A stretch of 64,000 nt of DNA from Firmicutes bacterium UBA1702 (GTDB taxonomy: Bacteria; Bacillota; Clostridia; Peptostreptococcales; Anaerovoracaceae), in NCBI GenBank assembly GCA_002320005.1, contig DCJK01000016.1:10423-74422 (forward strand). Direction: 5' to 3'. Within the stretch, counting starts at the first letter, position 1, and each line of letters starts with the position of its first letter. Under the pieces are notes generated by a model that saw only the letters and a program-made list of their open reading frames with translations, searched no databases and had not been told where the DNA came from. A program made the translations under genes and the position numbers. Of the stretch, positions 40,710-52,070 are shown one piece after another.

Positions 40710-41960
40710 ATGTACAGTATAATAGCGATAATAGTGCTGGTATTTTTTTCGGCGTATTTTTCCGCAACAGAAACAGCCTTTACATCGCTCAACAGAATAA
40801 GAATGAAAAATATGGCTAATGACGGAAATCAGAAAGCCAGAGAGGTAATGGAACTCTCAGAAAACTATGACAATCTGCTTTCCACAATTCTTGTGGGAAA
40901 CAATATTGTAAACATAGCTCTTTCGTCAATTTCCACAGTGCTTTTCATCAGCATCTATCCCAGATACGGGGCAACGCTGGCGACGGTTTTTGCAACAGTG
41001 GTGGTACTGATTTTCGGCGAGATTTCACCAAAGAGCCTGGCCAAGGAAAATCCCGAGAAGTTTGCCATGATTTCGGCTCCTTTTATAAAATTCCTTTCGG
41101 TGCTGCTGAAACCCATAAACTGGCTTTTCGCGCAATGGAAGAAGCTTCTGGCCAAACTTTTCAACGCCAATGAGGCAAGACCTATAACAGAAGATGAGCT
41201 TCTGACCATGGTGGAGGAGGCGGAAACCGAAGGCGGCATTGACGAAGGACAGAGCGAGCTCATTCAGAATGCCATAGAATTTAATGACCTTGAAGCCTGG
41301 GATGTTCTTACGCCCAGAGTGGATATAATAGCCATCGAAGCAGATACCCAAGAAGAGGAGATAGGGAGACTCTTCCTTGAAACAGGTTTTTCAAGACTTC
41401 CGGTATATGACGGAGACCTGGACAATATAGTAGGAGTTCTGAATCAGAAAGATTTCCACAACTATATCAAGGGAGGAAGAGCCTCCGTTTCAGAATATAT
41501 AAAACCGGTAATCTTTGTAGCGGGATCCATGCGAATTGCGCAGCTCCTCAAAAAACTTCAGACGGTAAAAACCCACATTGCCATAATAGTGGATGAATAC
41601 GGCGGAACCTATGGTCTTGTCACCATGGAAGACATACTGGAGGAGCTGGTAGGAGAAATCTATGACGAGCATGACGCCGTGGAGCTGCAGGACATAGTAC
41701 AGCAGCAGGACGGAAGCTACAGAGTCCTCTGCGGAACCAACATAGACAAGATGTTCGACTATTTCGACGTAGAAGAAGAAATAAACGCCACCACCGTTAA
41801 CGGCTGGGTAGTCCTCCAGCTGGATAAGCTTCCGGAGGTAGGAGACAAATTCATATATGAAGCCGATTACAAGAGATTCGATGTCATTGTGACCAAGGCT
41901 GACGAGAGAAAGGCTCTCGAAATCAATTTTACGGTAGAGGAACTTCCTGAAGAGGAATAG
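40710..41960 (+). CDS. CNNM/CorC (hemolysin C) family membrane protein
   Basis: A 416-residue protein: an N-terminal DUF21/CNNM transmembrane domain (about 1-180, FFSAYFSATETAFTSLNR), two CBS domains (about 200-330, VLTPRVDIIAIEADTQEEE and VDEYGGTYGLVTMEDILEELVGEI) and a C-terminal CorC_HlyC domain (about 345-410). Family members take part in Mg2+ transport or homeostasis. The start is ATG 40710 with AGGGGAG; a TTG one codon earlier is unlikely. secA starts 12 bases after its stop. Confidence 0.92.
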   Translation: MYSIIAIIVLVFFSAYFSATETAFTSLNRIRMKNMANDGNQKAREVMELSENYDNLLSTILVGNNIVNIALSSISTVLFISIYPRYGATLATVFATVVVLIFGEISPKSLAKENPEKFAMISAPFIKFLSVLLKPINWLFAQWKKLLAKLFNANEARPITEDELLTMVEEAETEGGIDEGQSELIQNAIEFNDLEAWDVLTPRVDIIAIEADTQEEEIGRLFLETGFSRLPVYDGDLDNIVGVLNQKDFHNYIKGGRASVSEYIKPVIFVAGSMRIAQLLKKLQTVKTHIAIIVDEYGGTYGLVTMEDILEELVGEIYDEHDAVELQDIVQQQDGSYRVLCGTNIDKMFDYFDVEEEINATTVNGWVVLQLDKLPEVGDKFIYEADYKRFDVIVTKADERKALEINFTVEELPEEE

Positions 41961-41972
41961 AAAGGGGAAAAC

Positions 41973-44732
<2,760 letters not shown>

Positions 44733-44785
44733 AATAATCTGACTTTGTGACCGGGCCGGGCCGCCCGAAGGAAGATAGCGCAAAG

Positions 44786-44855
44786 TGCCGGCAAATTGCA
44801 CCGAGAGCAAATTTGCCGGCATTTTGGATTTTTTAATGAAAAAAGAGTCTTAAAG
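44786..44855. repeat. 70-bp hairpin repeat, copy A (secA terminator)
   Basis: The stem TGCCGGCAAATT/AATTTGCCGGCA is followed by TTTTGGATTTTTT, serving as the secA terminator, then ATGAAAAAAGAGTCTTAAAG. It is about 85% identical (60 of 71 aligned columns by hand) to 47923-47992, in the same orientation. The two copies bracket the GntR-ABC cassette. Confidence 0.85.
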
Positions 44856-44886
44856 CAGCTTTATTAAAAATTTTTTGACGAAACCG

Positions 44887-44940
44887 TTGACATTTGCATA
44901 AACATGTATTATTGTACTAATTAAATAATACAACAATACA
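44887..44940 (+). promoter_or_regulatory. Promoter and GntR operator of the ABC cassette
   Basis: TTGACA (44887-44892), 17 bp, TATTGT (44910-44915). The inverted repeat TGTATTATTGTA (44905-44916), 12 bp, TACAACAATACA (44929-44940) matches at 11 of 12 positions and covers the -10 and start site, fitting autorepression by the downstream YtrA-type regulator. Confidence 0.8.
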
Positions 44941-44957
44941 TGAAAGGAGGGAAGAAA

Positions 44958-45350
44958 ATGGATAAGAAACTGGAAGCAAATATACCTATTTATATTCAGA
45001 TAATGAACAAAGTCCGCAAGGCTGTAGCTTCGGGAGAACTTAAGCCGGGAGACAGGATAGGATCTGTAAGAGAACTGGCATCGGAATTTGAAGTCAATCC
45101 CAATACCATACAGCGTTCATTGACGGAGCTGGAAAGGGAGGGGCTGCTGGTTTCCGAGAGGACAGCCGGCAGATTCGTAACTGAAAACCGCGCGCAGATT
45201 GAAGAATTGCGCAGCACGCAGGCGGAAGCCGCGGCGTCAGAGTTCAGAGAGGCCATGAATGAACTGGGATATGATGACAGAGAGGCAGTTGAATTTTTTC
45301 GTTGCATTTGCCGGCAAGCCGGGAAAATGAACACAAAAGATGCAGGATGA
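44958..45350 (+). CDS. GntR-family regulator, YtrA type
   Basis: A 130-residue repressor with an N-terminal GntR winged helix (IPIYIQIMNKVRKAVASGEL, then VRELASEFEVNPNTIQRSL as HTH and ERTAGRFVTEN as wing) and only a short helical C-terminal domain, the YtrA pattern. YtrA regulators sit in front of ABC transporter genes and often respond to envelope stress. The start is ATG 44958 because AAAGGAGGG lies just upstream. A near-perfect inverted repeat covers its promoter. The ABC ATPase gene follows. Confidence 0.92.
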   Translation: MDKKLEANIPIYIQIMNKVRKAVASGELKPGDRIGSVRELASEFEVNPNTIQRSLTELEREGLLVSERTAGRFVTENRAQIEELRSTQAEAAASEFREAMNELGYDDREAVEFFRCICRQAGKMNTKDAG

Positions 45351-45423
45351 TACGATAAAATCTTCGGTCATATATGCAGATTTGAGAGGAGATTTGCAGA
45401 CTGTCGAAAGAAGAGGTGAAATA

Positions 45424-46158
45424 ATGAGAGAAGGAAAACTCAGACTGCTGGAACCTGAGCCTGTCGTAGTGACGGAACATCTGACAAAACGGTTTCAAAG
45501 TGTTACAGCTCTTGATGACATAAGCCTGTCCATACCCGAGGGACGCATAATCGGCATGGTGGGGCCAAATGGCAGCGGAAAGAGCACTTTTCTGAAGATT
45601 CTGGCAGGACTTTATGCTGAATATGGCGGCGAGGTCAGGATATGCGGACATAAACCGAGCGCTGCCACCAAAGCAGTGACAGCCTATCTGCCTGACAAGC
45701 CGGGAATTCCCTATGACTTCACTCCGGAGGACGCCATAAAGATATATGAGGGATTTTTCCGGGATTTTGATACAGAGCAGTGCAGAGAGATGCTGAAACT
45801 CTTTGATATCAAGGAGACGGCACCTGTAAAAGAAATGTCAAAAGGGGTTGTTGATAAATTACAGATCTGCCTGCTTATGGCCCGGAAGGCCAGACTGTAT
45901 CTCCTGGATGAGCCCATAGGAGGAGTGGATATAGCAGCCAGGGATCACGTTCTGGATATAATCCTGGAGGAATTCAATCCCGGAGCTACCATGATAATTG
46001 TCACACACCTTATCAGCGAGATAGAAAGGCTGTTTGACTCGGTCATAGTGCTGAAGAACGGAAAAGTTGAAGCCTTCAGGGACAGCGATTCCATAAGGAT
46101 GCAGTATGGTACTCTGGAAGAAGGGCTGAAAGAAATATTTGACGGCCGAGAAATATGA
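45424..46158 (+). CDS. ABC transporter ATPase
   Basis: A 244-residue nucleotide-binding subunit. Walker A GPNGSGKST (about 46-54), signature region EMSKGVVDKLQICLLMARK (MSKG in place of LSGG, as common in YtrB/BcrA-type ATPases), Walker B LYLLDEPIGGVD and switch His in VTHLI. The start is ATG 45424 (AGAGGTGAAATA site); the frame opens earlier inside the GntR gene. It pairs with the downstream membrane proteins as an exporter of unknown substrate. Confidence 0.9.
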   Translation: MREGKLRLLEPEPVVVTEHLTKRFQSVTALDDISLSIPEGRIIGMVGPNGSGKSTFLKILAGLYAEYGGEVRICGHKPSAATKAVTAYLPDKPGIPYDFTPEDAIKIYEGFFRDFDTEQCREMLKLFDIKETAPVKEMSKGVVDKLQICLLMARKARLYLLDEPIGGVDIAARDHVLDIILEEFNPGATMIIVTHLISEIERLFDSVIVLKNGKVEAFRDSDSIRMQYGTLEEGLKEIFDGREI

Positions 46159-46178
46159 GCAAGTATGGAGAAAAGAAA

Positions 46179-47177
46179 ATGAAAGAAGAGATTTTAAAGA
46201 GTCGGTATGTCAGAAGGTTTATTGCAGCTATGCTTCTGGTTATGGTGTGCGCATATGCAGTAGGAGAATTTGGCATCAAGAAAGAATATGAACGTCTGGG
46301 AACAGTTGACGCCGCTCTGATGCAGATAGGAGACAAAGATATTTATCTTGTTCAGGGAAGAGAAGGATACTGCAATCTGGTGGATGGCGAAAATAATATG
46401 TTGGCATCTCTGAAGCCTTATAGAGCATACGTCAGCATAGTAGGGGAAAAGCTCCTGATGGAGAGTTCCGACGGCTATGGCATGGTGGACTTGAAAAAAG
46501 CTGTTGATACCGGTACAACTGATGCTCCGGTTCATGACTATATCCGTCTGGCTGAAGACATGACATACATGATTGTAACTGATGCAGGAAAGAGCCGTAT
46601 CTGCACCCTCGACGGAGATAAGGTTCTGGATCTGGGAAGGGATACCGGAGTGTTTTTAGGCGAAGGCTATGCAGCAATAAACGGACAAGACGGAATCTCC
46701 AGGGTAATCAGCGTGCCGTCCGGGGAAAAGCTGTTTGAGGCGCCGGAAGGAGAACGTATAACAGGAAGAGGCGCCGGCATGTGGATAATCGAAGGCGATA
46801 CGGGAGAAAAGAAAACGATAATGAGCTTTTTCTACCTGAGGGATGATGACTTCCGTATAGCCCTTGACGGCCTGCTTTTTTCCTCCGTGGAGGGATCCGA
46901 GAAATATGTGGGCGGCTGTGCCATAACCAATGTGGATTATGATAATCGCCGGAAGATTGCTGATTTTGAGCTCATAGACCCAACTATGGAAACAGAAAAC
47001 CGGATATACAATCGCCGGAAGGAGCTGATATTCAGCTCACATACAGAAACCATAGAAGGTTTCAAAGGCGACTGGTTCTACAGCAGGCAGGGTAACCGAA
47101 AAGGGGTTGTCCCGCGTTCTCTTGAGCCGGGGCGCATTGGAGAAACTGCCACCGAAGAAGAATGCATAAATGCATAA
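46179..47177 (+). CDS. Membrane-anchored extracytoplasmic protein of the ABC cassette
   Basis: A 332-residue protein with one N-terminal anchor (FIAAMLLVMVCAYAVGEF) and a long extracytoplasmic beta-rich part whose short repeats (GREGYCNLVDGENN, SSDGYGMVDLKKAV, INGQDGISRVISV) look like WG-type or propeller-like units. No firm family recognised. I choose ATG 46179 for its GGAG site at 8 bases; ATG 46155 overlaps the ATPase stop (ATGA) but has no ribosome site. It lies between ATPase and permease, so it may sense or bind the exported ligand. Confidence 0.75.
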   Translation: MKEEILKSRYVRRFIAAMLLVMVCAYAVGEFGIKKEYERLGTVDAALMQIGDKDIYLVQGREGYCNLVDGENNMLASLKPYRAYVSIVGEKLLMESSDGYGMVDLKKAVDTGTTDAPVHDYIRLAEDMTYMIVTDAGKSRICTLDGDKVLDLGRDTGVFLGEGYAAINGQDGISRVISVPSGEKLFEAPEGERITGRGAGMWIIEGDTGEKKTIMSFFYLRDDDFRIALDGLLFSSVEGSEKYVGGCAITNVDYDNRRKIADFELIDPTMETENRIYNRRKELIFSSHTETIEGFKGDWFYSRQGNRKGVVPRSLEPGRIGETATEEECINA

Positions 47178-47190
47178 GAGAGGGTTTGTG

Positions 47191-47904
47191 ATGGGAATGC
47201 TGGATAAATATATAAAAATGAATTTTGGATATGTATCAAATGACTTTGGTATAAGCGGAATCTGCGCAGCAGCCGTAATGCTCTGTCTCATATTTCTGAA
47301 TCTTTTTCCTCTGGCAGCCTTTTTCATAGCTGTTTCCATGATTTTTCTTGTGAAATCATATAAAAAGCTGTTCTCGGAAGGTTTGTACGGGGAAAGAGCA
47401 GCTCTTGAAAGGACCCTCCCGGTATCTGAAGAAGAGGTGGTGTTTACCAAAGTTTTTGTTGCTGCCATAGGAAGAATTATTTTCGGCATAGCACTTTCGA
47501 CAGCGATAATTTTTGGGTATAAAATGAGCATAGCGGATTTACATTTAAGCGGTATGCTGGTTTATCTGGTACCGGAGAGCGTCACACCGGGTGTGCTTCC
47601 GGCTGCTGTTGCACTGAAGGTTCTGATGACAGTTACAACGTATTTTTTTCAGACAGCAGTCATATTGTTATGTGTTATCTGGTATCACCATCAGAAGAAA
47701 CAAGGATCTGCAGCTGCGTGGAAAGTGGTGGCATCAGCAGGAGGTCTTCTGCTTTGCTGTATGCCGGTATTGATCAATTATATTACGGAAGGAATCAATG
47801 CAATAGGTGTGGATATTATTTCCATTGCAGCGGATTTTGTTCTGACGATACTGCTATGCAGAGTTTCGGCAAAGCTGCTGAAAGAGAAATATGAGATAGA
47901 GTAG
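47191..47904 (+). CDS. ABC-2-like permease of the cassette
   Basis: A 237-residue membrane protein with about six helices (for example ICAAAVMLCLIFLNLFPLAAFF and FQTAVILLCVIWYHH), with GLYGERAALERTLPVSEEEVVFTK between helices 2 and 3, a cytoplasmic segment typical of ABC-2 permeases that contact the ATPase. ATG 47191 is preferred (GAGGG site), 7 codons inside the open frame. It ends the cassette; repeat copy B and its terminator follow. Confidence 0.8.
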   Translation: MGMLDKYIKMNFGYVSNDFGISGICAAAVMLCLIFLNLFPLAAFFIAVSMIFLVKSYKKLFSEGLYGERAALERTLPVSEEEVVFTKVFVAAIGRIIFGIALSTAIIFGYKMSIADLHLSGMLVYLVPESVTPGVLPAAVALKVLMTVTTYFFQTAVILLCVIWYHHQKKQGSAAAWKVVASAGGLLLCCMPVLINYITEGINAIGVDIISIAADFVLTILLCRVSAKLLKEKYEIE

Positions 47905-47922
47905 GATAATTACAGAAGGAAC

Positions 47923-47992
47923 TGCCGGCAAAATGCCCTGTGGGCAAAATTTGCCGGCAGTTTGGATTTTTTGATGAAAAAGAATTTTAAAG
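47923..47992. repeat. 70-bp hairpin repeat, copy B (cassette terminator)
   Basis: Stem TGCCGGCAAA/TTTGCCGGCA with an inner GCCC/GGGC pairing, then TTTGGATTTTTT and GATGAAAAAGAATTTTAAAG. Same length and orientation as 44786-44855. It ends the ABC cassette transcript 18 bases after the permease stop. Confidence 0.85.
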
Positions 47993-48118
47993 GAGGCGCT
48001 GTTTTGCCAAATGGCAAATGCCTCTGCCGGCTTCGGAACAGGAAAAGAAAAAGGTTTTCGTATACTAACGGACGCTTTTGTGGTAAAATATAATATCAAA
48101 ATCTGAAAGGAGAAAGAT

Positions 48119-49220
48119 ATGATTAAACTCGACGGTATAAAAACCGAAATTCCTGCGCTGCAGGCCACTCTGATGGAAGTCGGTGACTCTCTTTGACCTG
48201 GCTGCAACAGAAGCAGAACTTGAAAGAACAAACAGAGAAATAGAACAGGAAGACTTTTGGAATGATCCCGAATATGCCCAGAAGGTAATGAAAAAGAAAA
48301 AAGCCATGGAGAACACTCTGGACTCCTATAACAATCTGGTCAAAAACCTGAAAGATGTAGAGGAGCTTATTGAGCTGGCAGAGATTGAAGAAGATGAAGA
48401 CATGGCAGACGAAATACAGAGCATGTTCGATACATTTAAAGAATCACTTGAAGAGATGCGCATCAAGACCTTGCTGACGGGCAAATACGACAGATGCGGA
48501 GCTATAGTTTCCATCCATGCCGGAACCGGAGGAGTGGACGCCATGGACTGGGCTTCCATGCTCATGAGAATGTACACCCGCTGGTGCGAAAAAAAGGGTT
48601 ATGATGTTAAATTGACAGACCTGCAGGACGACACCGAAGCCGGAATTAAAAGCGCCACTTTTATTGTGGAAGGTGAAAATGCCTACGGCTATCTGAAAAA
48701 CGAAAAAGGTGTCCACAGGCTGGTGAGAATCTCGCCTTTTAATGCAGCAGGCAAGAGACAGACTTCCTTTGCACAGCTGGAAGTTGTGCCGGAAATTGAG
48801 GAGGATCTGTCAGTGGAAATTGATCCCGAAGACCTGAGAATCGATACCTACCGAAGCAGCGGAGCCGGAGGACAGCATGTAAATAAGACGGATTCAGCTA
48901 TAAGGATAACACACATACCTACCAATATAGTTGTAACATGCCAGAATGAGCGAAGCCAGCACCAGAACAAGGAAATGGCCATGAAGATACTCATGTCCAG
49001 GCTGGCGGAACTTAAGGAGCAGGAACACAAGGAAAATCTCAAAGAACTTAAGGGTGACTATTCCATGAACACCTGGGGTTCTCAGATAAGATCCTATGTT
49101 TTCCAGCCATATACCATGGTAAAGGATCACAGAACGGGAGCGGAAACCTCCAATGTGGGGGCCGTGATGGACGGTGATCTGGATTACTTTATCAACGAAA
49201 AATTAAAGCAGAAGGAATAA
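48119..49220 (+). CDS. prfB: Peptide chain release factor 2, programmed +1 frameshift
   Basis: A 366-residue factor that releases peptides at UGA and UAA. The first 25 codons (MIKLDGIKTEIPALQATLME...) run to CTT-TGA-C at 48191-48197; sliding past T48194 continues as DLAATEAELERTNREIEQ in the +1 frame to 49220. The in-frame UGA is the classic autoregulatory site: low RF2 gives more frameshifting. The SPF tripeptide for UGA (RISPFNAAG) and GGQ catalytic loop (SSGAGGQHVNKTDS) are present. The usual AGGGGG stimulator before the slip is poor here. An AAAGGAG site precedes ATG 48119; TATAAT lies at 48089-48094. Confidence 0.95.
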
Positions 49221-49224
49221 GGGA

Positions 49225-51399
49225 ATGGACATAATACAGAAACTTGCGGCGGAATTTAAGATAAAGGTGTCTCAGGTGGAGCACACCGTAGAACTCATTG
49301 ATGAGGGGAACACCATCCCCTTCATAGCCAGATACAGGAAGGAAGCTACCGGAGGCCTCAGCGATGTGACATTGCGTGACATGGACGAAAGGCTCAAATA
49401 TCTGCGAAATCTGCAAGAACGAAAAGAAGAGGTGCTGCGCCTTATTGACGAGCAGGGAAAGCTCACTCCTCAGCTGGAGGAAGAAATAGCCAAGGCAGAG
49501 GTTCTTCAGAGAGTTGAAGACCTTTACAAGCCTTTCAAACAGAAAAAAGCCACAAGAGCATCAAAGGCAAAGGAAAAAGGCCTTGAGCCGCTGGCCATGA
49601 TCATATATGCACAGCTCAAGACAGAAGGCGATCCTTTAACGGAAGCGGCTGCCTTTGTGAATCCGGAAAAAGAAGTGACAACTCCGGAAGAAGCTCTTCA
49701 GGGAGCGCTTGATATAATTGCCGAGATGATAGCTGACGATCCGGAGATTACCAAGGCTGTCAGAGAAAAAACCTTTGCATCAGGAGTGATGACTACCGAG
49801 GCGACGGATCCGGAGGAAAAAACAGTTTATGATATGTACTACGACCGCAGCGAAGCTCTGGCAAAGATACCAAACCACAGAGTTCTGGCCATAAACAGAG
49901 GCGAAAAAGAAAAGAAACTGAAGGTTAAGGTTACGGTTAACACCGAAGAGATCCACAGCCTTATTGCCGGCTCGGTAATAAAAAACGAAAAATCCATATT
50001 TTTCTCCTTGCTGACAGAGACCATAGCTGACGCATATAAGCGGTTAATGGCTCCGTCCGTCGAAAGAGAAATGCGTAATCAGCTTACGGAACGGGCCGAG
50101 GCGGAAGCCGTGAAAATATTCGCTAAAAATACGGAGAGTCTGCTGATGACACCGCCGGTTAAAGGAAAGAGGGTGCTCAGCATAGACCCGGGATACAGAA
50201 CCGGATGCAAGGTGGCCGTTCTCGACGAGACGGGAAAACTCAGAGCCTATACAACCATTTATCCGACAGAACCCAAAAACGATATCGCCGGCACTGAAGC
50301 CGTTCTCAAGAAGCTCATCGAGAAATACGGAGTGGATATTATCTCCATAGGCAACGGAACCGCTTCCAGAGAGACAGAGGAAGTTGTAAGCGACTTCATA
50401 AAGAAAAACGGATATGATATAAGCTACACCATTGTAAACGAAGCCGGAGCATCTGTGTACTCGGCTTCCAAGCTGGCAACGGAGGAATATCCCGATCTGG
50501 ATGTAACCACAAGGGGCGCCATGTCTCTTGGAAGACGTCTGCAGGACCCTCTTGCAGAACTGGTTAAAATAAACCCCAAGAGTATAGGTGTAGGACAGTA
50601 TCAGCATGATATCAACCAGAAGCTTCTGGAAGGAGCCCTGACCAATGTGGTAGAAGACTGCGTAAACCGCGTGGGAGTTGATCTCAACACTGCATCGCCG
50701 TCTCTTCTTTCGTATATATCGGGAATAAACATGGGCATAGCCAAAAATATTGTGGCCTATCGTGAAGAAAAGGGTAAGTTTACCGACAGGAAGCAGCTTA
50801 TGAATGTCTCCAAGCTTGGAGAAAAAGCCTTTAAACAGTGCGCAGGATTCCTGCGTATAGCCGACGGAGACAATCCCCTGGATGCCACTTCTGTTCACCC
50901 TGAATCCTATGAGGCAGCCACAGCCATGATGAACAAGCTGGGGGTAAGTCCGGACGCCATACGCAGAGGCGGAGACAAATCCATTGAAGAAAAAATCAGA
51001 AGCACATACGGAACCAAGAACATTAAGCAGGGAATTTCAGCCATGGCGGCTGAATTGGGAATAGGCGATATGACCCTTGCCGATATAGTGGAAGAAATGA
51101 AAAAACCTGCCCGAGATCCCAGAGAAGACGCGCCTCCTGTTGTCTTCAGAAAAGATGTAAAGAGCTTCGATGACCTTAAAATCGATATGGAACTTACGGG
51201 AACAGTGCGCAACGTGGTAGACTTCGGCGCTTTTGTGGATATAGGTGTAAAAAATGACGGGCTTGTACATATATCGCAAATGAGCGATAAGTATATAAAA
51301 CATCCTATGGACGTGGTTTCCGTAGGGGATACCGTCAAGGTGAAGATTATCTCCATAGACCGGGAAAAGATGAAAGTCGGATTGACAATGAAGATATAA
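49225..51399 (+). CDS. tex: Tex-family RNA-binding transcription accessory protein
   Basis: A 724-residue Tex protein. The N-terminal helical region starts FKIKVSQVEHTVELIDEGNTIPFIARYRKEATG (split, residues 12-45); the YqgF/RNase H-like core has VLSIDPGYRTGCKVAVLDE (about 315-333), helix-hairpin-helix motifs follow (VNTASPSLLSYISGIN-like segment), and the C-terminal S1 domain (about 645-720) includes VRNVVDFGAFVDIGV. It binds RNA and nucleic acids during transcription and is common in Firmicutes. Four bases after the prfB stop, so cotranscribed. Confidence 0.95.
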   Translation: MDIIQKLAAEFKIKVSQVEHTVELIDEGNTIPFIARYRKEATGGLSDVTLRDMDERLKYLRNLQERKEEVLRLIDEQGKLTPQLEEEIAKAEVLQRVEDLYKPFKQKKATRASKAKEKGLEPLAMIIYAQLKTEGDPLTEAAAFVNPEKEVTTPEEALQGALDIIAEMIADDPEITKAVREKTFASGVMTTEATDPEEKTVYDMYYDRSEALAKIPNHRVLAINRGEKEKKLKVKVTVNTEEIHSLIAGSVIKNEKSIFFSLLTETIADAYKRLMAPSVEREMRNQLTERAEAEAVKIFAKNTESLLMTPPVKGKRVLSIDPGYRTGCKVAVLDETGKLRAYTTIYPTEPKNDIAGTEAVLKKLIEKYGVDIISIGNGTASRETEEVVSDFIKKNGYDISYTIVNEAGASVYSASKLATEEYPDLDVTTRGAMSLGRRLQDPLAELVKINPKSIGVGQYQHDINQKLLEGALTNVVEDCVNRVGVDLNTASPSLLSYISGINMGIAKNIVAYREEKGKFTDRKQLMNVSKLGEKAFKQCAGFLRIADGDNPLDATSVHPESYEAATAMMNKLGVSPDAIRRGGDKSIEEKIRSTYGTKNIKQGISAMAAELGIGDMTLADIVEEMKKPARDPREDAPPVVFRKDVKSFDDLKIDMELTGTVRNVVDFGAFVDIGVKNDGLVHISQMSDKYIKHPMDVVSVGDTVKVKIISIDREKMKVGLTMKI

Positions 51400-51425
51400 A
51401 AAAGACATAAAAACAGAGGAATAGT

Positions 51426-52070
51426 ATGATAGATACCGTAATTTTTGATTTCGACGGCACTCTGGTAAATACCAATGATGTGATTATAGATGCCTGGCAG
51501 CACACATACAGGTATTACATAAATAAAGAGATGCCGGTTGACCATATTACAAAATGTTTCGGGGAGCCCCTCCTGATAACCATGGCAAGGGAATTTCCTC
51601 AGGTTCCACCGGAAGAGAGCGCAGAGGTGTACCGCAGCAGACAGAGAGAAATGGCGGATGACCTGGTAAGACTTTTCCCGGGAATCACAAAGATGCTCCA
51701 TGCCGTAAAGGAAGCCGGATATAAGATGGGAGTGGTTACATCCAGAACCACCGAGTCCACCATGTTCTACATGGAAAAATTCGGAATAGCGGATCTTTTT
51801 GATGCACTTGTAAGCTGCGACGACACGGATAAGCACAAGCCGGATCCGGAACCGCTGCTTCTGGGCCTCGAAAAACTAGGAGCAGAGGCAGATAAAGCTA
51901 TAATGATAGGAGACAGCCCTTTCGATATGAAGTGTGCCAATAATGCAGGAGTCAGGACAGGGCTGGTAAGCTGGCGTATTGCCGGAACCGAGGAAGCTTT
52001 GGCTCAATGCGTCATAAACTGTATAATAAATGAACCGGAGGATCTGCTCAAAAAGATAGAGGCGCTGTAA
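51426..52070 (+). CDS. HAD-superfamily phosphatase (PpaX/Gph-like)
   Basis: A 214-residue HAD phosphatase with a helical cap. Motif I FDFDGTLVNT (residues 7-16), motif II VVTSR (about 100-104), motif III Lys in KHKPDPEP, and motif IV MIGDSPFDMKCA. Closest familiar types are pyrophosphatase PpaX and phosphoglycolate phosphatase; the sequence does not separate them. The stop overlaps the addB start by one base (TAATG). Confidence 0.9.
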   Translation: MIDTVIFDFDGTLVNTNDVIIDAWQHTYRYYINKEMPVDHITKCFGEPLLITMAREFPQVPPEESAEVYRSRQREMADDLVRLFPGITKMLHAVKEAGYKMGVVTSRTTESTMFYMEKFGIADLFDALVSCDDTDKHKPDPEPLLLGLEKLGAEADKAIMIGDSPFDMKCANNAGVRTGLVSWRIAGTEEALAQCVINCIINEPEDLLKKIEAL

